A model generated the notes under the pieces. That model was not told where the DNA came from. It saw nothing but the letters and a program-made list of their open reading frames with translations, and searched no databases. A stretch of DNA of 64,000 bases from an uncultured Elusimicrobia bacterium (GTDB lineage Bacteria > Elusimicrobiota > Elusimicrobia > Elusimicrobiales > UBA9959), in the NCBI GenBank assembly GCA_903873295.1, contig CAIQNV010000156.1:1-64000 (forward strand). Direction: 5' to 3'. Both the position numbers and the translations under genes were made by a program. Position 1 is the first letter of the stretch, and each line of letters begins with the position of its first letter. Positions 25,672 to 34,220 of this stretch are shown here, piece after piece.

Positions 25672-26895
25672 ATGAGAATAAGCTACCTCTTGCCGGATCT
25701 GGGTTTCACGGGCGGAAGCCAGGTCATCTACCAGTTCATGGAGCGGCTCTCCATGCGCGATCATGAGGTTTTCCTTGTCACCCCCGGCGGCCGCATTCAG
25801 TGGCAGCCGGGCATGGCGGCGCTTATAAATTCCCGCAGGAACGATCCCGCTTTTGAAAGCGTCTCGGGCGAGCTTTTCGCGGATATGGACCTGGCGGCGG
25901 TCGACGACATGGCCCGCACCAAGCTCGGGATAGATTCCGGGCCCCTCGCCATCTCCTCGCTGGTCACTTCCTCCCTGACGGAGGGCCTGCTTAAGCACTG
26001 GCCGCCGTCGGACATCACCGTCGCCACCCACAATTTCACGGCCAACGCCGCCTTTCACCTGATGGACCGGACGCTGTCCTTCTATCACATCCAGGCCTAC
26101 GAGGAGCTGTTCTCCTACAACTCCTGCCTGCAGAAGCTGGCCCGCATGACCTATTTCCTGCCGCTGCGCCCCATGGCCAATTCAACCTGGATAGCGAAGC
26201 GCGTAAGCGAGCTTACCGGCCGGCCGTGCAAGCTGCTATGCCCCGGGATAGACACCCGTATCTTCAGGCCGTTCGCCGAGCACGCAGATAAATATGACCG
26301 CGCCGGGGAGTTCCGGGTCATCAGCTGCCATTCCGCCGCGCCGCACAAAGGCTGGAAGGACGCGGTCACAGCCATGAAGATAGTCGCGGCCGGGAGCGGC
26401 AGGAAGGTGAAATGGGTGATTTTCGGCGGCCGGCCCGACCCGGTGGAAGGGCTGGAGATCGAGTTCCACGGGAAAATCTTCGGCAGCGAGCTCGCCCGCC
26501 TGTATTCAGGCTGCCACGTCTGCCTGGTGACGTCCTGGTTCGAATCTTTTCCGCTGCCGCCGCTGGAGGCCATGGCCACCGGCACGGCGGTCGTCTCCAC
26601 GCCTATCGGCACCGAGGACTACGCTTTCGACGGTAAGAACGCGCTGACCGCGCCTTCAAAAAACCCGCAGGCTATGGGCCTGGCGCTGCTGCGGCTCGCG
26701 GAAAGCCCGGCGCTGTGCTTCGCGCTTACGGAGGCGGGGATCCAGACCGCGGCCCGGTTCGGCTGGGATAACGCCGTGAAAAGACTGGAAATAATGTTCG
26801 CCGAGGCTGTCGATGATTCTTCGAACAACAGGTTCTCCAAGCTGATGGCCGAGCTCGCTCCCGGCCTGAAAGCCGCCGCCGGGCGCGTTAAATAA
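25672..26895 (+). CDS. glycosyltransferase family 4 protein
   Basis: The 407-residue GT-B enzyme has an N-terminal acceptor half (LLPDLGFTGGSQVIYQF) and a C-terminal donor half with CHSAAPHKGWKDAV, WVIFGG and the ESFPLPPLEAMATGTAVVST motif containing the donor-binding EX7E pair. It has a good ribosome site (AAGGAAAA). Signalling genes surround it on both sides, an unusual place for a glycosyltransferase. Its product may be a surface sugar under control of this island, but nothing in the sequence names the substrate. Confidence 0.88.
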   Translation: MRISYLLPDLGFTGGSQVIYQFMERLSMRDHEVFLVTPGGRIQWQPGMAALINSRRNDPAFESVSGELFADMDLAAVDDMARTKLGIDSGPLAISSLVTSSLTEGLLKHWPPSDITVATHNFTANAAFHLMDRTLSFYHIQAYEELFSYNSCLQKLARMTYFLPLRPMANSTWIAKRVSELTGRPCKLLCPGIDTRIFRPFAEHADKYDRAGEFRVISCHSAAPHKGWKDAVTAMKIVAAGSGRKVKWVIFGGRPDPVEGLEIEFHGKIFGSELARLYSGCHVCLVTSWFESFPLPPLEAMATGTAVVSTPIGTEDYAFDGKNALTAPSKNPQAMGLALLRLAESPALCFALTEAGIQTAARFGWDNAVKRLEIMFAEAVDDSSNNRFSKLMAELAPGLKAAAGRVK

Positions 26896-26927
26896 AAAGA
26901 TCAGTTCTCAGGGCGGGAAGACTGCTT

Positions 26928-27632
26928 ATGCCGCAAAAGATCCTTGTGGTGGACGACGAGCGCAATATGGTACAGGTGCTCCGGCGCTATCTGGACGGGC
27001 ACGCCTTCGCGACCATAGCCTCCGACAACGCTTCCGACGCGCTGATGCTGGCGCGGGAGGGACATCCCGACCTTATCCTCTCCGACGCCGATATGCCCGG
27101 CCTCGACGGCCCGGCTTTCTGCCGCGCGGTAAAAGGGGACGCAGCCCTCTGCGGCATACCTTTCCTTATAATGTCCGGGCAGCGGGTGAAAGAGTCTGAT
27201 ATCCTGTCCGGCTACGAGGGCGGCGCGGACGATTATCTGCTGAAACCTTTCTCTCTGCCCGTGATGCTGGCAAAGATCCGCACCGCCCTGAGGAACAGCG
27301 GGCCGGGCAGAAGCGCGGCGCGCTGCCTGCCGGCTCTCGGGCTGGAGCTCGACCGCGAGGGGCGGACGGCGCGCGCGGGCGGGAAGCTGCTAAAGCTGAC
27401 CCGGAAGGAATTCGACCTGCTCGACCTGCTCATCAACAAGGCCGGCCGGGTGCTGAGCACCGCTTTCCTGCTTGAAAATGTCTGGGGCTACGACACCGCC
27501 GATTATAACGACCCCCACACGGTGGAGGTGCACATCTCCCAGCTCAGACGCAAACTGGGTCCGGCCGCAGCCTCCAGGCTGGTCACCGTGACCGGCTACG
27601 GCTATAAGCTGGAGATCCAGGAAAAACGGTAA
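26928..27632 (+). CDS. OmpR/PhoB-family response regulator
   Basis: The 234-residue protein has a receiver domain (DDE near residue 10, SDADMPGLDG with the phospho-Asp, KPFSLP) and a C-terminal winged-helix domain (LTRKEFDLLDLLINKAGRVLS, VEVHISQLRRKLG, TVTGYGYKL). It should bind DNA as a phosphorylation-driven dimer. It is followed after 25 bp by a lone receiver domain and lies amid kinases, so its cognate kinase is probably one of the genes in this island. Confidence 0.92.
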   Translation: MPQKILVVDDERNMVQVLRRYLDGHAFATIASDNASDALMLAREGHPDLILSDADMPGLDGPAFCRAVKGDAALCGIPFLIMSGQRVKESDILSGYEGGADDYLLKPFSLPVMLAKIRTALRNSGPGRSAARCLPALGLELDREGRTARAGGKLLKLTRKEFDLLDLLINKAGRVLSTAFLLENVWGYDTADYNDPHTVEVHISQLRRKLGPAAASRLVTVTGYGYKLEIQEKR

Positions 27633-27657
27633 CTGCCCGGCGGCCGCAAGGACAGTT

Positions 27658-28032
27658 ATGAAAATTTTAATCGCAGAAGATGACCTGGCCTCCCGCAGCA
27701 CTTTGACTGCTTTTCTGGGAAAAAGGGGCTACGACATAACTGCCGTGCCCGACGGGCAGTCGGCCTGGGAGCTGCTGCAGCGCGACAGGTCCTTCGACCT
27801 GGCGCTGCTGGACTGGAATATGCCCGGCCTGGACGGAGTGGACGTGTGCCGGAATATTAAAACAAAGCTGAAAGATTCCTATACCTACGTTATTGTCCTG
27901 ACCTCTAAGAACAAGACCTCCGAGATCGTGGAAGCTTTTAATGCCGGAGCCGACGATTATATCTCGAAGCCGCCGGACATGGCGGTCCTGTGCGCCCGCA
28001 TCGACGCCGGCCTGGATGGCCTCTTCGAAAGA
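27658..28032 (+). pseudogene. receiver domain lacking a stop codon at a convergent junction
   Basis: A full receiver (about 119 residues: AEDD, LLDWNMPGLDG with phospho-Asp, the switch Thr in VLTSKN, KPPD) starts at 27658 with an AAGGA ribosome site. After residues ARIDAGL, around 28015-28032, the frame passes without a stop into the complementary strand of a histidine kinase gene and stays open to 29292. That extension is antisense kinase sequence and not a protein domain. The kinase frame likewise reads into this receiver. An inversion or assembly joint is the simplest explanation. The N-terminal receiver resembles that of the REC-PAS-kinase gene at 30526. Confidence 0.6.
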
Positions 28033-29382
28033 GAAGGCGGGCAGGTAGATGGTGAAGGTGGTGCCTTTGCCGTACTCGCTGCCGACGGTGATAAACCCGT
28101 CGTGCTGGCGGATTATGCCGTACACCGTGGACAGGCCCAGCCCGGTGCCTTTCCCCAGCTCTTTGGTGGTGTAGAAGGGCTCGAAGACGTGGCTGAGGAC
28201 TTCGCGGGTCATCCCCGCCCCGGTGTCCGTAATAGTGAGTGTGATGAAATTCCCGGGCCTGGCCTCAGACGAGACGCTGCGGCAGGAATCGCCCAGCGCC
28301 GTGCTGCCGGTGTTTATGGTCAGGGTCCCGCCGCCGGGCATGGCGTCGCGCGCGTTCACTACCAGATTCATTATAACCTGCTCCACCTGGCCGGGGTCCG
28401 CCTTAATGTCGGCCAGGTTCTCCTTCGCGCGGGTCACCAGCACTATGTCCTCGCCGATTATGCGGCGCAGGAATTTCTCCATGTCGTACACCAGCCGGTC
28501 CAGGCGCAGGACCCTGGGCTGGAGCGGCTGCTTGCGGCTGAAGGCGAGCAGCTGCCGGGTAAGCGACGCCGCCCTTTCGCCGGCCTTCTGTATCTCGTTT
28601 ATATCGGCGCGGATATTCTCGTCGTTGGTGACGGTTTCCAGCAGGAAGGAGCTGTAGCCGAGGATCACGCCTATCAGGTTGTTGAAATCGTGCGCGATGC
28701 CGCCCGCGAGCCTGCCTACCGCCTCCATCTTCTGGGACTGGATGAACTGCGCCTCCAGGTGCTTGCGCTCGGTTATGTCCTCTCCGGAAAGGATAAGGCC
28801 GCAGACGGCGTCTTTCTCGTCCCTGAGGACCACATTGTTCCACAGTATGGAGCGCTCCGCTCCCGAAGCGCGCAGCAGCGGCGACTCCGCGCTTTCCGCT
28901 TCGAAGCTGCCGCTGTCCATCAGGCGTCTGAAGGCCTCGCAGGCGGCTTCCCGGTTCCTCTCGGGAATAAAGCCGGCGAACCAGTTCCGGCCGAGGATGT
29001 CCTCCCGGGGCTTTTCAAGGATCTCGCACCCTTTGCGGTTTATCAGGGAGATGGCGCCCGCGGTGTCCAGCACCAGCAGGATCACTCCGGCCACGTCCAG
29101 GTATTTCTGTATCTGGTTCTTCTCTCGGAGCAGGGCCTTGGCGTTCTTGATCTGCTCGGTCCTCGAGCGCAGCTCCATCGCGTTCTTCGCCAGCCCGTTA
29201 GAGAACTGCATCAGCGCCATAAAGTCGTCCAGCTGCTTCACGGCCTGATCGCGCGCTTTGCCCAAAAATTCCTTTTCCGCCCTGGCGGCTGAAAGCTCGG
29301 TTTTGCAGCCGGCGCTCCCGTTCCCGGGGCCCGCGGCGGCGCAGCAGCAATCAGGTGTGTTAAGGTTTTCTTTTTCTATCAT
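27667..29382 (-). CDS. PAS sensor histidine kinase with antisense read-through tail
   Basis: The true protein runs from 29382 to about 28030. It has a coiled N-terminus with a Cys cluster (CCCAAAG), a PAS domain (about residues 100-210), GGIAHDFNNLIG with the phospho-His, and a complete HATPase domain (NLVVNARDAMPGGG, DTGAGM, GKGTGLGLSTVYGI, FTIYLPA). The last 120 or so residues are antisense to the receiver gene at 27658 and are not homologous to anything I recognise. All catalytic motifs are intact. The kinase probably once continued into a linker or receiver, or was joined behind a REC domain as in the 30526 gene. Confidence 0.75.
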   Translation of the reverse strand: MIEKENLNTPDCCCAAAGPGNGSAGCKTELSAARAEKEFLGKARDQAVKQLDDFMALMQFSNGLAKNAMELRSRTEQIKNAKALLREKNQIQKYLDVAGVILLVLDTAGAISLINRKGCEILEKPREDILGRNWFAGFIPERNREAACEAFRRLMDSGSFEAESAESPLLRASGAERSILWNNVVLRDEKDAVCGLILSGEDITERKHLEAQFIQSQKMEAVGRLAGGIAHDFNNLIGVILGYSSFLLETVTNDENIRADINEIQKAGERAASLTRQLLAFSRKQPLQPRVLRLDRLVYDMEKFLRRIIGEDIVLVTRAKENLADIKADPGQVEQVIMNLVVNARDAMPGGGTLTINTGSTALGDSCRSVSSEARPGNFITLTITDTGAGMTREVLSHVFEPFYTTKELGKGTGLGLSTVYGIIRQHDGFITVGSEYGKGTTFTIYLPAFSFEEAIQAGVDAGAQDRHVRRLRDIIVGSGIKSFHDLGGLVLRGQDNNVGIGIFQLCFNIPAHVHSVQAGHIPVQQRQVEGPVALQQLPGRLPVGHGSYVVAPFSQKSSQSAAGGQVIFCD

Positions 29383-29524
29383 TGATGTCTATCTCCATCG
29401 CGCCATCCGGCAGATAAGTTATCCGCCGAATTGAGGGAAAATTGAGGCGGTACTGAAATATATCTTATGCGGGAGGAGTATACTTTAACCAGCGCCGGTC
29501 GTCTCAGCACGGAAAAGAGGTTCT

Positions 29525-30490
29525 ATGAACACAACAAAAGAAAAGCTGGTGCTGGTAGCCGAGGATGAGAACAGACTGAGAGGGATGCTCGGCCGGTTCC
29601 TGACGGCAAGGAATTGCCGGTTTTCCGGCGCCCGCGACGGCGTAGAGGCGCTGAGGCTGGCTCGGGCGGAAAGGCCCGAGCTGATCCTGCTGGACCTGGA
29701 CATGCCGAGGAAAGGCGGGAGGGAAGTGCTGTTGGAACTCCGCCGCGGGATACAGACGAGGACGATACCGGTGATAATGCTTACCGGGAACGCCGATATC
29801 CTGGAGAAGATGATCACTTTCGAGCTGGGCGCCGACGACTATGTGACGAAGCCGTTCGATATGGAGGAGCTGGCGGCCCGGGTGGAGCGTCATCTGTGCC
29901 GGAACAGGCGGGCACTGTCGGCGGACGCGCTTACCCGCCTTCCCGGCAGCCCGATGATAGAGGAGGAGGTCAAGCGGCGCATAATGCAGGGGATCCCCTT
30001 CGCTTTCATGCGCATTGATATCGACAACTTCAGGGCCGTTAACGAGGGCGGCGGCTACGAGCTCGGCGATGAGATGCTGCTCGCTACCGCCGGAATAATC
30101 CTGGGGGCGCTGGCGGAAGGCGGTCTTGCGGACGACTTCGCCGGCCACAGCGGCTGCGACGACTTTGTTGCGATAACTTCGCCGGAAAGGGCGGAGGGGG
30201 TGGCCCGCGCCGTGGCGGAAGGCTTTGACAGGGCGGCGGCGCTCCTGTTCACCACCGCCGCTGGTCCCGTGGTGCCGGCGGTCCCGGCGGCCAGCCTTTC
30301 GGTGGGGATCGCGAGCTCTTTAAAAAGGCGGCTCGACCATTACGCCAAGGCCGTAGAGATAGCTTCGGAAATAACGGGCTTCCTGAAAAGCCGCGCCGCA
30401 GGGGGGGGCAGCGCCTACCTGCTGGACAGGCGCCGGGACCTGACCCCGGCGGAGAAGAAACAATATATAAATAAAACCTGCGGATTTTAA
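29525..30490 (+). CDS. receiver-GGDEF protein with degenerate GGDEF motif
   Basis: The 321-residue protein has a receiver domain (VAEDENR, LLDLDMPRKGG, KPFDMEEL) and a GGDEF-like domain starting DALTRLPGSP. The diguanylate cyclase signature is altered to GCDDF, and the substrate loop reads DIDNFRAVNEGGGYELGD. The loss of the second Gly and of the Glu in GGDEF suggests it makes little or no c-di-GMP. It may bind GTP or act as a phosphorylation-dependent scaffold. An AGAGG ribosome site precedes the start. Confidence 0.82.
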   Translation: MNTTKEKLVLVAEDENRLRGMLGRFLTARNCRFSGARDGVEALRLARAERPELILLDLDMPRKGGREVLLELRRGIQTRTIPVIMLTGNADILEKMITFELGADDYVTKPFDMEELAARVERHLCRNRRALSADALTRLPGSPMIEEEVKRRIMQGIPFAFMRIDIDNFRAVNEGGGYELGDEMLLATAGIILGALAEGGLADDFAGHSGCDDFVAITSPERAEGVARAVAEGFDRAAALLFTTAAGPVVPAVPAASLSVGIASSLKRRLDHYAKAVEIASEITGFLKSRAAGGGSAYLLDRRRDLTPAEKKQYINKTCGF

Positions 30491-30525
30491 CGGCCTCCCT
30501 GGCTTTCCCGCGCAAGCGGGCAACT

Positions 30526-32157
30526 ATGAAGATACTTATCGCTGAAGACGATACGGACGCCAGACTGCTGTTCGAGACGGCCATGTCCGGCTGGGGCTGC
30601 AGCGTCGAAAGCGCCGGGAACGGGGCCGAGGCTTTGGTAAAAGCCAGGCTTAACCCTCCCGACCTGATAATTTCCGACATAATGATGCCGGAGATGGACG
30701 GGTTCATGTTCTGCCGCAGAGTGAAGGAAGATCTGCTGCTTAAAAAGATCCCTGTCATCCTTTATACCGCCACCCGCGCCGAAAACGACGAGGAAGAGCT
30801 GGCCAAGAAGCTCGGCGCGGCCAGATTCATAAGGAAGCCGGTTGCTTTGCAGGACCTGAAAGACGCCGTCATGGCGGAGCTCGGGAAGAGCGGGAGCCTG
30901 GAGGAGCCGGGCGAAGCGCCTTCGGCGGGGGATTGGCGGCTGGACAGGGTTTATGTCGAGATCCTGTCGCGGAAGCTGCAGGACAAGAGCCTGCAGCTTG
31001 AGGAGGCCCTCGGAAACCTGGCCAGAAGCGAGGATATGTACCGGCGGCTGGTGGAGAATACCCCGGATATAGTTTACTCCGCCTCGGCCCGCAGGGGGAT
31101 CCTCTACTGCTCTCCCAGGGTCGAAGCCGTGCTTGGTTACCCAGCCGCCTTTCTGCTCGAAAATCCTTTCTTCTGGAGGGAGAGCGTGCATCCGGAAGAC
31201 CTGCCGCGCGTAAATAGTCTGTCCGGCGGGGCTGCCGGGGGAAAGTTCATAGACGTTGAATACAGGATCAGGACCGCGGCCGGGGCCTGGCTCTGGCTGC
31301 GGGACCGGTCGGTTTTTCGCCGGGGCGAAGATGGGGAGGCGCTTTTCGACGGCATAGCCGCGGATATTACCGGCCGCAAGCAGGCGGAGGAGAAGCTGCG
31401 GGAGAGCCAGGAGCGCCTTTTCGAGGCGCAGAAGCTGGACATTATCGGCCGCCTTTCCGGCGGGGTGGCGCACGATCTGAACAATCTGCTCGGGCCCATC
31501 ATGGGCTACGCGGATTTTCTCAGGCAGAGCCTTCCCGAAGGGGACGCGCGCCAGTGCGACATAGCGGAGATAACAAAAGCCTCCGGCCGCGCCGCCAGGC
31601 TGATACGCCAGCTGATGGCGTTCAGCCGCACCCAGCTGCTGGAGCCAAGGGTGGTCAGCGTTAACGCCATAATCGACGCCGCCGGGAGCATGCTCGAGCG
31701 GATAATCGGCGAGCAGTTCCGGCTGGTATTTGACCTGGACCGGAAGCTGGGGCTGGTTCGCATAGACCCCGGCCAGCTGGAGCAGGCGGTGTTTAACCTG
31801 GTGATAGCCGCCCGCGAAGCCATGCCGGCCGGGGGGGATATTTTTATCAGCACGCGCGCCCTGCGGCTGACCTCTGCGGTCGGGGGGATTCCTCCGGGCA
31901 ACTGCGCCGGGCTGTTCGTGAGGGACGCCGGACCAGGAATGGACGAAGCCGTAAGGGGCAGGATCTTCGAGCCTTTTTTTGTGACTAATAATCCGGGCAG
32001 CGGGTTAAGGTTTCCGACCGTTTTCGGCATAATTAAACAGAGCGGCGGCGAGATACAGGTGGAAAGCAGCCCCGGGAGGGGGTCCCTGTTCAAGATCTAT
32101 CTGCCGCTTGTCAGGGAGGCCGGCGATGACTGCCATGAAAAAACCGTTTCCCGGTGA
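30526..32157 (+). CDS. REC-PAS sensor histidine kinase
   Basis: The 543-residue protein has an N-terminal receiver (AEDDTDAR, ISDIMMPEMDG, KPV), a PAS/PAC domain (about residues 168-290), GGVAHDLNNLLGP with the phospho-His, and an HATPase domain (NLVIAAREAMPAGG, DAGPGMDE, TNNPGSGLRFPTVFGI). G1 is DAGPGM, a tolerated variant; the G2 box GSGLRF is somewhat degenerate. It overlaps the next receiver gene by 32 bp, so the pair is translationally coupled and that receiver is its likely partner. Confidence 0.87.
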   Translation: MKILIAEDDTDARLLFETAMSGWGCSVESAGNGAEALVKARLNPPDLIISDIMMPEMDGFMFCRRVKEDLLLKKIPVILYTATRAENDEEELAKKLGAARFIRKPVALQDLKDAVMAELGKSGSLEEPGEAPSAGDWRLDRVYVEILSRKLQDKSLQLEEALGNLARSEDMYRRLVENTPDIVYSASARRGILYCSPRVEAVLGYPAAFLLENPFFWRESVHPEDLPRVNSLSGGAAGGKFIDVEYRIRTAAGAWLWLRDRSVFRRGEDGEALFDGIAADITGRKQAEEKLRESQERLFEAQKLDIIGRLSGGVAHDLNNLLGPIMGYADFLRQSLPEGDARQCDIAEITKASGRAARLIRQLMAFSRTQLLEPRVVSVNAIIDAAGSMLERIIGEQFRLVFDLDRKLGLVRIDPGQLEQAVFNLVIAAREAMPAGGDIFISTRALRLTSAVGGIPPGNCAGLFVRDAGPGMDEAVRGRIFEPFFVTNNPGSGLRFPTVFGIIKQSGGEIQVESSPGRGSLFKIYLPLVREAGDDCHEKTVSR

Positions 32158-32518
32158 ACAGAGAAGAAGGGTCCTGCTTGCGGAGGATGACGCTGCTTTC
32201 CGCAGATTCGTCGGCAGGGTGCTGGTGATGTCGGGCTATGAGGTCGTGGAAGCCGGCAGCGGGCTCGAGGCTTTAACGCTGCTGGACGGTGGCGGCGCCC
32301 CGTTGGACCTGATCGTCAGCGATATCGTCATGCCCGGTCTGGGAGGGGCGGGGCTTGCCAGGGAGGCGCACCGCAGATTTCCCGGGCTCAGGATAATTCT
32401 TATCTCCGGCTACGCGGATAAAGTGGAGGAGATCCTGGCCGAGATAGGCTCGGAAGCGGATTTCTTGCGGAAGCCGTTCACCCCCGACGAGCTGATAGCG
32501 GCGATAGAAAAAGTTTAA
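32126..32518 (+). CDS. stand-alone response regulator receiver
   Basis: The roughly 130-residue protein is a single receiver domain (AEDDAAFRRFVG, SDIVMPGLGG with phospho-Asp, SGYADK, RKPFTPDEL). I chose the ATG at 32126 because GGGAGG lies just upstream; an upstream TTG at 32108 is less likely. It resembles the C-terminal receiver of the hybrid kinase at 23682, with the same FRKFVGRVL-type helix 1, and looks like a receiver split off from a hybrid kinase of that type. Confidence 0.87.
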   Translation: MTAMKKPFPGEQRRRVLLAEDDAAFRRFVGRVLVMSGYEVVEAGSGLEALTLLDGGGAPLDLIVSDIVMPGLGGAGLAREAHRRFPGLRIILISGYADKVEEILAEIGSEADFLRKPFTPDELIAAIEKV

Positions 32519-32788
32519 CGCTCAGCGCGGCCAATAGGCCTATGGCATAGGTCCTTTAGTCTGAACCCCTGTTTTGTCCCCAAAAATAGTTTTGTCCGTT
32601 TTTGGGCTGGCTCTGGGCCTTTCTCCAATGAGGCATTGACAAGTCCATAGGTCTTTAGGCCCAAAAAGCAATAGGCCCAAAGACTTTTACTTGACTAGGC
32701 CCTTTGGTCTTGATTATAATCAATGAAGAGCATAAACTATAAAGGCAAGCCTAGGGCTTCCAGACTAAACGCAGCACGGGAGGAAGTA
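32519..32788 (+). promoter_or_regulatory. regulatory region before the first C11 protease
   Basis: Compared with its surroundings this gap is AT-rich. A hairpin CCCAAAAA/TTTTTGGG (32579-32586 with 32599-32606) may end the signalling transcript. Two GTTTTGTCC repeats flank its left arm. GGTCTTTAGGCCCA (32650-32663) is followed by a second TAGGCCCAAA. A near-consensus promoter follows: TTGACT (32691-32696), 19 bp, TATAAT (32716-32721). A GGGAGGAAGTA ribosome site sets the gene start at 32789. The GGTCTTTAGGCCCA element has a counterpart before the second C11 gene. Confidence 0.6.
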
Positions 32789-34048
32789 ATGTTAAGGAAA
32801 GCAACCGCAGCACTCGCAATAATCGCCGCAGTCTCTACCCTGGTGTCAGCCGAAATTTCTTTTGACACCCCCAAGAACACCACCCTTCAGCAGGAAATAG
32901 CCAATCTCGAACTGAGCATTCCCCAGCCCGCTCCGATCGCGGAGAAGGTAAACCTGGCTAAGGCTGATAAAGAGTGGACCATAATGGTCTTCGTGAACGG
33001 CAAGAACAACCTCGAGCCCTATGCCCTCAAAGATATGAACGAGATGGAGATGATAGGCTCCACCGACAAGGTCAACGTGGTTGTCGAGATAGGCCGCATA
33101 GCCGGCTACTCCAACGCCGACGGCGACTGGAAGACCGCCCGCCGCTACCTTGTGAAGAAAGACAATGATATCAATAAGATAACCTCCCCCGTGCTCGCCG
33201 ACCTCGGCAAAGTGGACATGGGCGATTATAAACACCTCGTCGACTTCACCAACTGGGCCAAGACCACCTACCCCGCCAAGAAATATATGCTGGTAGTCTG
33301 GAATCACGGCGCCGGCTGGATAAAGTCCCGCGGCCTCGATGCCACCCGCGGCATCTCCTACGACGACGAGACCGGCAACCACATAACCACCCCCCAGCTG
33401 GGCCTGGCTATGAAGGCCATCGGCAAAGTCGACGTTTACGGCTCGGACGCCTGCCTCATGCAGATGCCTGAAGTTAACTACGAAATAAAAGACTACGTGG
33501 ACTATATCGTAGGCTCAGAAGAGACCGAACCCGGCGATGGTTATACCTATAACCTGCTGCTCGGCCCCCTCGTGGCTAAGCCGACCATGGACGGCGCCGA
33601 ACTCGGCAAACTGGCCGTGGACGCCTATGCCGACCATTACGGCACCCAGGACCACACCCAGAGCCTTGTGAACGCCTCCGCTATGAACGGCCTTGTGCCC
33701 GTAATTAATAACTTCGTGGCCGCCGCCATGGCCACCACCGAGACAGCCCTGGTTAAAACGGCCCTCGGCAACGCCCAGTCCTATGCCTATGCCGAGAACA
33801 AAGACCTGTGGCACTTCCTGAGCCTCTACGGCGCCTCCACTGCGGATGCGAACGTCAAGACCGCGGCGAAAGCGCTGCAGGACTACCTGACCGGCTCGCT
33901 GATCATGCACAACCGCGTGAACGCCAACTATAGCGACTCCAAGGGCCTGGCGATATATATGCCCAACTACGCGAATGCTTCCTACAACGAACTGGCCTGG
34001 GCCAAAGCCGCTCAGTGGGACGAGTTCATCAACTGGTACACCAAATAA
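32789..34048 (+). CDS. secreted C11 (clostripain-like) cysteine protease, first copy
   Basis: The 419-residue protein starts MLRKATAALAIIAAVSTLVSAE, a Sec signal peptide, behind a strong ribosome site. The C11 core follows: TIMVFVNGKNNLE, catalytic His in VVWNHGAGW and catalytic Cys in YGSDACLMQMPEVNYEIKD, with SEETEPGDGYTY. C11 peptidases of the gingipain/caspase clan cut after Arg or Lys. A tandem paralogue lies 172 bp downstream. The signal peptide indicates export to periplasm or beyond; no membrane anchor or sorting tail is seen. Confidence 0.9.
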   Translation: MLRKATAALAIIAAVSTLVSAEISFDTPKNTTLQQEIANLELSIPQPAPIAEKVNLAKADKEWTIMVFVNGKNNLEPYALKDMNEMEMIGSTDKVNVVVEIGRIAGYSNADGDWKTARRYLVKKDNDINKITSPVLADLGKVDMGDYKHLVDFTNWAKTTYPAKKYMLVVWNHGAGWIKSRGLDATRGISYDDETGNHITTPQLGLAMKAIGKVDVYGSDACLMQMPEVNYEIKDYVDYIVGSEETEPGDGYTYNLLLGPLVAKPTMDGAELGKLAVDAYADHYGTQDHTQSLVNASAMNGLVPVINNFVAAAMATTETALVKTALGNAQSYAYAENKDLWHFLSLYGASTADANVKTAAKALQDYLTGSLIMHNRVNANYSDSKGLAIYMPNYANASYNELAWAKAAQWDEFINWYTK

Positions 34049-34067
34049 AGCGATCGGTTCGCTGAAC

Positions 34068-34102
34068 GAAGGGCCGGCTGGCAGCAGCCGGCCCTTCTTT
34101 TT
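34068..34102 (+). terminator. rho-independent terminator after first C11 gene
   Basis: A perfect 13-bp stem (GAAGGGCCGGCTG with CAGCCGGCCCTTC) with a 4-base loop is followed by five T residues. It lies 20 bp after the stop codon and separates the two protease genes into independent transcripts. Confidence 0.9.
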
Positions 34103-34112
34103 GCCCCGGTCC

Positions 34113-34178
34113 GGACCTTTAGGCCCAGGCCGGGCTGGGTCCTCGGTCCCTTGATAAATGCTAATAGCGGGGTACACT
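34113..34178 (+). promoter_or_regulatory. promoter and shared upstream element of second C11 gene
   Basis: GGACCTTTAGGCCCA (34113-34127) matches the element upstream of the first C11 gene. TTGATA (34151-34156) and TACACT (34173-34178), 16 bp apart, form a plausible promoter. The element ends 23 bp before the -35, compared with 27 bp in the first copy. Confidence 0.5.
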
Positions 34179-34220
34179 GTATATATGAAACGCAACGCTT
34201 CGAAAGTCCCGGAGGAATCC

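Noticed and set aside
28033..29292. C-terminal extension of the receiver ORF as a new fusion domain
   Set aside because: The extension is the antisense of a complete histidine kinase; only the receiver part is protein-like.
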